40,920 bases of DNA, from positions 4,246 to 45,165 of the forward strand of contig PBMS01000022.1 in the NCBI GenBank assembly GCA_002722695.1, written 5' to 3'. Below are positions 35,410 through 40,920 of this stretch, piece after piece. The notes beneath the pieces are model-generated. The model was not told where the DNA came from. It was given only the letters and a program-made list of their open reading frames with translations, and did not search any database. Position 1 is the stretch's first letter; each line of letters starts with the position of its first letter. Both the position numbers and the translations under genes were made by a program. This stretch comes from Methanobacteriota archaeon (lineage in GTDB: Archaea; Thermoplasmatota; Poseidoniia; Poseidoniales; Poseidoniaceae).

Positions 35410-35601
35410 ATGGGGTTCTGCATCAACTGCGGCCAACAACATCCCGACGGCACGCGATTCTGTCGATTCTGTGGCAACCAACAACCGGGTGAGCAACTCC
35501 TCCAACGGTTGCGAGTCGAAGCCCAGCAAATCCACAGCATGCGCGTGCAAATGCAATCTCAGACGCCTCAAGGCAACCCCTACCAACAACGTCGCTGGTG
35601 A
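35410..35601 (+). CDS. Zinc-ribbon miniprotein
   Basis: A 63-residue protein opening MGFCINCGQQHPDGTRFCRFCG, cut here into its key parts: the pairs CINC (4-7) and CRFC (18-21) form a treble-clef or double-zinc-ribbon site. A Gln/Arg-rich helical tail follows. GAGGGAG stands a few bases before the ATG. It directly precedes the METTL5-like methylase gene by five bases. The function is not known; a nucleic-acid- or protein-binding adaptor is likely. Confidence 0.8.
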   Translation: MGFCINCGQQHPDGTRFCRFCGNQQPGEQLLQRLRVEAQQIHSMRVQMQSQTPQGNPYQQRRW

Positions 35602-35606
35602 GGTGA

Positions 35607-36260
35607 ATGCGCCCGAAGCATTTGGCGATGGCGCTTTCAAAACTCCTTCCGCACCCGTGCACGGACGTCTCGCTTGAACAGTACGCCACCGAAGGAGACT
35701 TGGCCGCCTATTGGCTGCTGGCCGTGGAGCAATTGGATGGATTGGAAGGAAAAACCGTGCTGGATTTGGGAGCAGGGAACGGCGTCCTCGGGCTCGGTGC
35801 GCTCATGTTGGGTGCCTCAAAGGTCATCATGGTGGAAACCGATGACGACGCCCTCGGTGTTCTGAGGCGCAACATCGAGGCCCTTGATGGAGATCTGGCC
35901 GTGCGGACGTCGGTCAAGAAAGCCTATCTTGGCCGGGACGACGTCTCCACCGATGGCGTTGACATCGTGCTCATGAATCCGCCGTGGGGCGTGCAGAAAC
36001 CAAAGGCGGACCGCCCGTTTCTGGATGCGGCGTTTTCAAGCCAAGCCGGGGCCGTCCATCTCCTCCACAGCGGCCGAGCCGCCCACCTCGAGGCGATGGC
36101 AAGAGACCACGGATGGCAGGCCGAGGCGATTTTGCGAACCGATTTCAGACTCCCCGCCACCTACGCCCATCACGCACAACGCCGTGGGTCCACGGACGTG
36201 ATGTGTTGGCGGTTTCATCGACCCGGTGATGCCCGTCTCTCGACTGAAAACGATGTCTGA
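35607..36260 (+). CDS. METTL5-like RNA methyltransferase
   Basis: A 217-residue SAM-dependent methylase of the archaeal/eukaryotic METTL5 group, whose eukaryotic member makes m6A in small-subunit rRNA. The N-terminal signature SLEQYATEGDLAAYWL (22-37) corresponds to the family LEQYxT motif. Motif I is VLDLGAGNGVLGLGAL (51-66) and the catalytic motif is NPPW (124-127) in place of the common NPPF. The start at 35607 comes right after a TGAGGTG sequence that also holds the upstream stop; ATG 35628 is an alternative. Near neighbours nmd3 and csl4 also concern ribosome or RNA metabolism. Confidence 0.88.
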   Translation: MRPKHLAMALSKLLPHPCTDVSLEQYATEGDLAAYWLLAVEQLDGLEGKTVLDLGAGNGVLGLGALMLGASKVIMVETDDDALGVLRRNIEALDGDLAVRTSVKKAYLGRDDVSTDGVDIVLMNPPWGVQKPKADRPFLDAAFSSQAGAVHLLHSGRAAHLEAMARDHGWQAEAILRTDFRLPATYAHHAQRRGSTDVMCWRFHRPGDARLSTENDV

Positions 36261-36267
36261 TGCGTAT

Positions 36268-36293
36268 GAGGGGTTCAAAAGGAGGGAACCCTC
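36268..36293 (+). other. Potential stem-loop between the methylase and csl4-like genes
   Basis: GAGGGGTTC and GAACCCTC can pair (one bulged G) around a loop AAAAGGAGG, giving an eight-base-pair stem. It lies in the leader of the csl4-like gene and holds a GGAGG sequence. It may be an RNA processing signal or a chance fold. Confidence 0.3.
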
Positions 36294-36356
36294 GCCTCAA
36301 TTCAGCGAACGACGTGCGACCCATCTCGGGCCATGTCTGCACAAGGAATGAGAATC

Positions 36357-37784
36357 ATGACGGCGAGCCTCGTCACCCCGGGAAGCATCATCGCCAAAGA
36401 GGGCGAACACGAACAAGGCGAAGGAACCGCCCTCGCAGACGGGAACATTGTTTCGACGGTCGTGGGTTATGTCCAGGTTGAGCACGGCGCTATCAGCGTC
36501 ACGGCCTCAAAATCGATCGTCGAACCAGCTGTCGGGGACACCGTTCTGTGCGAAGTGGTGAAACTCAACGAGAAGCACGGCGAAGCCATGATTCTTTGCG
36601 TTGAAGGAAAACCTGGCTCGCTCCAACCCCAGCACCTCTACGGCCAGTTCTTCGTGACCGGCTTGGTCGACCGCTTCATGCACCAAACTTCGGACGCCAT
36701 GCGCCGGCGCGATGTTTGTCGTGCGCTCGTCAAGGAGGTTGAGCCGGTGGTGCGCCTTGATTTCCGAGAGCGAAACGATTGCGGCGTGCTGCACGCCATT
36801 TGCCCGCCATGCGGCAGCGAGCTGCACGCCGAATTGGACGGCGATTGGAACGTCAAGTGCGACAATTGTGGATACCAATCCTATCGGGCTCTCGCTGACA
36901 ACTTTGGTGCTGGCTGGGCTGAACTCGACCAGGGAGCAAGCGCTCTCAACAACGCAGGTAAGCGCTGGGGATCAGCGGCTGAGGCCCTCTTCGCAAAAGG
37001 ACCCGCCGGCCGAGCGACCTTCATCGCTGCCGACGTCCGCGAAGATGGGCGAGAGCGCACGTATTTCCGATTCGAAGGCCAAGCCGGCGGGCGCGGAGGC
37101 GGTGGACGACAGCGAGCCGCTCCGGGCACACGTCTGTTCGTCGGCGGCTTGCCCCGAGAGGTTGGCACCGACGAACTTCGAGACTTGTTCAAGTCGCACG
37201 GCGACATGACCGACTGCGTCGTGCTCACCGACGATGCCGGCGTGAATCGAGGATTTGGATTCGTCACCTACGCCGAGAAAGCGATGGCTGAAGCAGCCAT
37301 CAAGGCCCTTGATGGGCACCGCATCAATGGACGACGCATCGGTGTTCGCGACGCAGACGACGACAAGAAGAAGGGTCGAAAAGAGCGAAAGGAACCTGAA
37401 GGCCTCAAACTCTACATCGGCAACCTTCCCTTCTCTGCGACCCAGGAACAACTGAAGACGCTCGTTGCTGCTCACGCCACCGTGAACGAAGTGGTCCTGG
37501 CCACCGGACCCGGTGGAAAAGCCAAGGGCTTCGGCTTCGTGTTCATCGCTGAGAAGGACAAGGGTGAATCGGTGGTCGCTGCTCTGAACAACACCGAAAT
37601 TGAAGGTCGCAGAATCAAGGTCGACATCGCCAATTCCAAGGGCGGTAAAGGCGGCCGTAGCGGTCGCACCGGCGGCCGCGGCGGCAGCGGTGAAGGAAAA
37701 TCATCTCGAGAAATGCAGGCACTCCGTGAGGAAGGCGAAGGTGGAAAGAAGCGCAAGCGACGCCCTCGTCCAAAGAAGGATTGA
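36357..37784 (+). CDS. csl4: Exosome subunit Csl4 fused to two RRM domains
   Basis: Csl4 is the RNA-binding cap subunit of the archaeal exosome, which degrades and tails RNA. The first 180 or so residues are Csl4: VTPGSIIAKEGEHEQGEG at the N-terminus, an S1-like beta-barrel (about 60-145) and the C-terminal zinc ribbon with Cys149, 152, 168, 171. A glycine/arginine-rich linker leads to RRM1 (259-332; RNP2 LFVGGL, RNP1 RGFGFVTY) and RRM2 (350-425; RNP2 LYIGNL, RNP1 KGFGFVFI), and a Gly/Arg/Lys-rich tail. Normal archaeal Csl4 ends near residue 180-190. AAGGA nine bases upstream supports ATG 36357; ATGs at 36333 and 36348 are in frame. The fusion is one uninterrupted reading frame. Confidence 0.9.
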   Translation: MTASLVTPGSIIAKEGEHEQGEGTALADGNIVSTVVGYVQVEHGAISVTASKSIVEPAVGDTVLCEVVKLNEKHGEAMILCVEGKPGSLQPQHLYGQFFVTGLVDRFMHQTSDAMRRRDVCRALVKEVEPVVRLDFRERNDCGVLHAICPPCGSELHAELDGDWNVKCDNCGYQSYRALADNFGAGWAELDQGASALNNAGKRWGSAAEALFAKGPAGRATFIAADVREDGRERTYFRFEGQAGGRGGGGRQRAAPGTRLFVGGLPREVGTDELRDLFKSHGDMTDCVVLTDDAGVNRGFGFVTYAEKAMAEAAIKALDGHRINGRRIGVRDADDDKKKGRKERKEPEGLKLYIGNLPFSATQEQLKTLVAAHATVNEVVLATGPGGKAKGFGFVFIAEKDKGESVVAALNNTEIEGRRIKVDIANSKGGKGGRSGRTGGRGGSGEGKSSREMQALREEGEGGKKRKRRPRPKKD

Positions 37785-37809
37785 AGGCGTTTCCCTCGCT
37801 GCTCGACTC

Positions 37810-39600
37810 ATGGTTGAATCGTCCGAGCCAGGTTGGTTGGTGCTGGACGGTTATGAAGACGAGCCGGCTGCGTTTGGTGTTCCACCCTACGTCGGTTTTC
37901 ACGTGCGCTATGTTTGCGGGGTTTTGGAAACCGCCGGTGTTCCCTACGAGTACATCACCGTCGATCGGTATCGACAGGCGCTGAAACAACACCCAGACGA
38001 CGTTCAACAACGCCTCGCCACGTATCGTGGAGTGGTCTGCATCGCTGGTGCGGTGGTGCCGGGCAAGTACTTGCGAGGCACGCCCATCTCGCTGAAAGAA
38101 ACTCAAGCCTTGATTCAGAGCATACCCCACGGTACCCCTTCGCTGTTTGGAGGATGGGCCGTACGCGGGTGGAAGCAACAGGGCTGGACACCTCTTCGAA
38201 GCAACCTCTTCTTGGCGGTTCAGGACACGGACGCTACGCTCCACCACTTTCTCAAATCCGGTGAGTGGAAACATCACCGTCGAACGGCTGAACAATGGAC
38301 CGCTTGGGCCCACGCCGGCGCGACCAGCAACGCCGTGACCGATCATCCGGACCTTGGTACGGAGGACAACCCAGGCCCGTTGACGTTCGAAGTCGAGGTC
38401 TACCAGGGTTGCGTGCGCTACAAGCGAGGGTGCAAGTTCTGCATCGAACCAAAAAAGGGGGTTCCCATTTGGCGGACGCCCGAGGACATCGTTGAAGAAG
38501 TGCGACTGGCGCACGAAAACGGTGTGCATCACGTCCGTCTGGGCGGCATGACCGACACCTACACGTACATGGCCGACGGAGTAAAGGAATTGGAATACCC
38601 TGTTCCCAATCCAGAGCCCATCGCTCGACTTCTTCACGGTCTTCGTGAGGACGAACGCCTCGACGTTCTTCACACCGACAACGGAAACCCGTCCATCATT
38701 GCCGAAAACCTTGAACCTTCAGAGGCCATCACCAGAACCCTTGTTGAAACCCTCTCCGACGGTGCTGTCCTGTCCTTCGGATTGGAGTCCGCCGACCCGA
38801 GTGTTCACGAGGCCAACTGGCTGAATTGCGATCCCGCACAACTCAAGACAGCCATTCGTCTCATCAACAAACACGGCCGAGTTCGTGGTGATCGTGGCCT
38901 GCCCACCTTGTTGCCCGGTCTCAATTTCATCGCTGGACTCAACGGGGAAACCGAGGCGACGTACGACATGAACATGGCCCTTCTCAAGAACATACGAGCA
39001 GAAGGCCTGCTTCTCCGGCGCATCAACATCCGCCAGGTCGAAGGCGAGGGGTTCCAAGACATACCCCCGGTGGCCTTTTCCAACTTCAAGGAGGCCTGCA
39101 GAGACGAAATCGACAAACCACTCCTCCGAGAGTTGTTTCCCCTCGGCCATGTGATCCACGATGTCCACTGGGAAGCTCACGGCGGGCGAACCCGCCTACC
39201 CGTCCACGAAACGGACGTTCATCGGCACGCCGATGTCCACGGGAAGGCTGGCATAACGTTCGGTCGCCAAATCGGCGCCTACCCGATCTTGGTGGGCGTG
39301 GAATACAAGATTCCACTCGAGACCCAATCCAGCGTGATGATCACCGGCCACGGGGCTCGATCGATCACAGGTGTGGAACTCGGCTTGGACCCGCTGCGCG
39401 TGTCCGAAAAACAACTTGAGGCCATCCCAGGCATCGGAAAGAACTCAGCGTGGAACCTTGTCGCCGCCCGAGCCAAAGCGCTCAGCAAACGAAAAACAGG
39501 CCGCCCGTTTGACACACCGCAATCGTGGTTTGAGCAGGCGAAGGTCCTCTGGAACGACGATTTTGAACCGTTTTTCAGCCCCTCCAGTCATTATGAATGA
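37810..39600 (+). CDS. Radical SAM enzyme with C-terminal helix-hairpin-helix (COG1031-like)
   Basis: A 596-residue protein. Residues 1 to about 150 resemble a B12-binding-like or Rossmann domain (WLVLDGYEDEPAAFGVP). The radical SAM cluster motif is Cys201, Cys208, Cys211 (GCVRYKRGCKFC), spacing C-x6-C-x2-C instead of C-x3-C-x2-C, as seen in the archaeal COG1031 group. The core barrel follows, including the LRRINIRQVEGEGFQD segment. A helix-hairpin-helix, LEAIPGIGKNSAWNLVAAR (about 536-554), closes the protein and suggests nucleic-acid binding. ATG 37810 begins right before the first strand; the frame is open upstream into csl4, but those residues are low complexity. The substrate is unknown. 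Confidence 0.88.
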   Translation: MVESSEPGWLVLDGYEDEPAAFGVPPYVGFHVRYVCGVLETAGVPYEYITVDRYRQALKQHPDDVQQRLATYRGVVCIAGAVVPGKYLRGTPISLKETQALIQSIPHGTPSLFGGWAVRGWKQQGWTPLRSNLFLAVQDTDATLHHFLKSGEWKHHRRTAEQWTAWAHAGATSNAVTDHPDLGTEDNPGPLTFEVEVYQGCVRYKRGCKFCIEPKKGVPIWRTPEDIVEEVRLAHENGVHHVRLGGMTDTYTYMADGVKELEYPVPNPEPIARLLHGLREDERLDVLHTDNGNPSIIAENLEPSEAITRTLVETLSDGAVLSFGLESADPSVHEANWLNCDPAQLKTAIRLINKHGRVRGDRGLPTLLPGLNFIAGLNGETEATYDMNMALLKNIRAEGLLLRRINIRQVEGEGFQDIPPVAFSNFKEACRDEIDKPLLRELFPLGHVIHDVHWEAHGGRTRLPVHETDVHRHADVHGKAGITFGRQIGAYPILVGVEYKIPLETQSSVMITGHGARSITGVELGLDPLRVSEKQLEAIPGIGKNSAWNLVAARAKALSKRKTGRPFDTPQSWFEQAKVLWNDDFEPFFSPSSHYE

Positions 39601-39614
39601 TTAATTATTCATAA
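39591..39614. promoter_or_regulatory. AT-rich 24-base palindrome before the SMUG1 gene
   Basis: Arms TTATGAAT and ATTCATAA flank GATTAATT, so 11 of 12 base pairs match and the other is a G-T wobble. The left arm runs through the stop codon of the radical SAM gene. The right half resembles a TATA box about 30 bases before the SMUG1 ATG. It could be a promoter with operator or a transcription terminator. Confidence 0.5.
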
Positions 39615-39639
39615 CGCATATCTGCTCGTTTCTTCGTCG

Positions 39640-40452
39640 ATGAGACTTGAAAACCACTATCAAGCGCCGACATCACGGCGACACGTGGCCAACATCGAGC
39701 GACTCAAACAAGCCGCAAAACGTCTCTCCGTTGCGTGCGATGAGGCCATTTCGAAACTGGAAGCATCTGGCTCGGTTGCGCACGCCACCAATCCGCTGGA
39801 TTACGCCTGGCCACATCATGAACAATTCATTGAGCAGTGGGGAGGGCTGGGGGCGACCACGTTGCTGCTGGGGATGAATCCAGGCCCGTGGGGCATGGCC
39901 CAAACCGGCGTGCCGTTTGGTGCCACGCACGTGGCCAGGGACTTCCTGCGTATCGAGGCGAAAGAACTCACGACGCCCGTCAACGCCCACCCGAAGCGAC
40001 CCATCGTGGGCATGAGTTTGGAGCGACAAGAGGTCTCGGGCACACGCCTTTGGAACTTGATGGAGGAACTCTACGGCTCGCCGGAGGTCACCTTTGCTCA
40101 TCTGTTCGTTGTCAACCACTGTCCGCTCTTGCTGCTCGGAGATCGCGGTCAAAACATCACACCCGACAAGGTACCCAAAGCTCTGATCGAACCCGTGCTT
40201 GAGGCGTGCGATGAACACCTACGAGAAGTGGTTGACATCCTCGGAATCACTCGAATCGTGGGCGTGGGTAAGTACGCCGAAGCGCGGGCCCGACAGGCGT
40301 TCAACGCAGAGAGGAACGGTCCGGGCACCACCTCAGACGGCACGGAGGTCGTCATCACCACCTGCTGGCACCCCAGTCCAGCAAGCCCTCTGGCCAACCG
40401 AAACAACGGAGCGGATTGGCGCGAAAACGTCCGAAACGTCCTCATCGGCTAA
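39640..40452 (+). CDS. SMUG1-like uracil-DNA glycosylase
   Basis: Removes uracil and some oxidised pyrimidines from DNA. The 270-residue protein has the family signature GMNPGPWGMAQTGVPFG (78-94) with the catalytic Asn80, the conserved HPKRPIVGMSLERQEVSG segment, NHCPLLLLG, and HPSP (244-247) with the catalytic-loop His. This is the family 3 (SMUG1) pattern. The family is common in vertebrates and some bacteria but unusual in archaea, which more often use families 4 and 5. The start is ATG 39640, just downstream of the AT-rich palindrome. The next gene begins about 40 bases after its stop. Confidence 0.93.
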   Translation: MRLENHYQAPTSRRHVANIERLKQAAKRLSVACDEAISKLEASGSVAHATNPLDYAWPHHEQFIEQWGGLGATTLLLGMNPGPWGMAQTGVPFGATHVARDFLRIEAKELTTPVNAHPKRPIVGMSLERQEVSGTRLWNLMEELYGSPEVTFAHLFVVNHCPLLLLGDRGQNITPDKVPKALIEPVLEACDEHLREVVDILGITRIVGVGKYAEARARQAFNAERNGPGTTSDGTEVVITTCWHPSPASPLANRNNGADWRENVRNVLIG

Positions 40453-40492
40453 CGGGGTGATGTTCAAATGCTCAGCGCCCCACACCCAGTCC

Positions 40493-40920
40493 ATGGAACC
40501 CTTTGAACTCGCATGGGAACGCCAGCCTGACGACCGACAGTGGAAGAAGCCCGAGGGCGACGACCCACGAACCTTGTACCAGATGCTGATGACCAGCGTG
40601 GACCGGTTCGGAGACCTTCCGTGCTTCGGCTACATCCCCGCACCCGGGATGCCTCGCGTTCACATCACGTACAACGAATTTGGCGAACTCGCAACGGCCG
40701 TTGGAAAGCAACTCGCTTCGGTGGGTGTCACGTCCGGTGACCGTGTGGCCATGATTCTCAACAATTCCGTGGAATGGGCCGCTCTCTCCTACGGCGCCAA
40801 CGCCATCGGCGCTGCTTACACCGCCATGTACACCCATCAACACGGATCGGAATGGGCGTACATCCTGAACGACTCCACACCATCCATCCTCGCCGTTGCC
40901 GACACCGCTGTGCTCGACAA
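40493..40920 (+). CDS. AMP-forming acyl-CoA synthetase, N-terminal part (cut by window edge)
   Basis: The first 142 or so residues of an adenylate-forming enzyme that activates fatty acids to acyl-CoA. The segment FELAWERQPDD, then TYNEFGELATAVGKQLAS and GDRVAMILNNSVEWAALS match the N-terminus of long-chain acyl-CoA synthetases, followed by GAAYTAMYT. The P-loop and catalytic motifs lie beyond the right edge. ATG 40493 begins the recognisable part; ATG 40460 is in frame and would add eleven residues. It follows the SMUG1 gene in the same direction. Chain length preference cannot be read. Confidence 0.88.
   Translation, partial: MEPFELAWERQPDDRQWKKPEGDDPRTLYQMLMTSVDRFGDLPCFGYIPAPGMPRVHITYNEFGELATAVGKQLASVGVTSGDRVAMILNNSVEWAALSYGANAIGAAYTAMYTHQHGSEWAYILNDSTPSILAVADTAVLD

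Noticed and set aside
37615-38673. Open frame of 352 codons on the minus strand across the csl4 end and the radical SAM start
   Set aside because: Antisense to two well-supported genes, with no motif and a composition that mirrors their codons.
39591-39614. The AT-rich palindrome as an integration (att) site or transposon end
   Set aside because: No second copy is seen in the window, there is no recombinase gene nearby, and the flanking genes are intact.
1-40920. CRISPR arrays, tRNA or rRNA genes, insertion sequences and prophage genes
   Set aside because: No regularly spaced repeats, cloverleaf-like segments, terminal inverted repeats, transposases or phage structural genes were seen. Intergenic gaps are all shorter than about 140 bases.

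Overview
The window reads as a dense, GC-rich piece of an archaeal chromosome, most likely a planktonic euryarchaeon of the Marine Group II / Poseidoniales type (inference from gene content; no 16S gene is present). Archaeal marks are a two-repeat TATA-binding protein (TBP), an NMD3-like protein, a Csl4 exosome subunit, mevalonate kinase, a bifunctional phosphoglucose/phosphomannose isomerase, a METTL5-type methylase, archaeal-type aspartate-semialdehyde dehydrogenase, a SepF-like division protein and a radical SAM enzyme with a C-terminal helix-hairpin-helix (HhH). Bacterial-flavoured genes (SMUG1, MutY, Ccm proteins, M23 peptidase, Maf) are mixed in, as is common in marine Thermoplasmatota. 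No rRNA, tRNA, CRISPR array or insertion sequence was found, and no gene-free stretch exceeds 300 bases.

Layout. Positions 1-959 hold the 5' part of cysS on the minus strand, divergent from a short-chain dehydrogenase/epimerase and a membrane protein. Next, on the minus strand, come a small orphan gene, mutY and a large Hdr-like Fe-S membrane oxidoreductase (2709-6115). A plus-strand block (6248-15729) carries mevalonate kinase, TBP with a clear TATA box, two tandem paralogous surface proteins with PKD-like repeats, and sepF. A Maf-like pyrophosphatase (minus) and a KaiC-like ATPase (plus) follow. The minus-strand block 17112-24972 encodes a rhomboid protease, a very large membrane-anchored subtilase and GlmS. 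From 25062 the plus strand has a compact cytochrome c maturation cluster (CcmA joined to a membrane domain, CcmC, and a CcmD-like miniprotein), then NMD3 and the sugar isomerase. A minus-strand M23-like peptidase lies tail to tail with the isomerase. Positions 30124-40452 are all plus strand: a GT-C-like membrane protein and a GT2 glycosyltransferase, Asd, an unknown Pro/Glu-rich protein, a zinc-ribbon miniprotein, the METTL5-like methylase, Csl4 fused to two RRM domains, the radical SAM enzyme and SMUG1. An acyl-CoA synthetase runs off the right edge from 40493.

How the genes work together. GlmS makes glucosamine-6-phosphate and the PGI/PMI isomerase links glucose-, fructose- and mannose-6-phosphate. 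Both feed the sugar donors that the GT2/GT-C pair could use to glycosylate the large exported proteins. The subtilase and rhomboid are neighbouring membrane proteases. NMD3, METTL5-like and Csl4-RRM concern ribosome maturation and RNA decay. MutY and SMUG1 are base-excision repair glycosylases. The Hdr-like protein and the Ccm cluster point to membrane-bound electron transport with c-type cytochromes. The most unusual features are the Csl4-RRM-RRM fusion, a shared C-terminal cytoplasmic motif in the two PKD proteins, C-terminal zinc ribbons on both membrane proteases, a TBP with an enlarged second repeat, and the CcmA-membrane fusion followed by an easily missed CcmD-like ORF.
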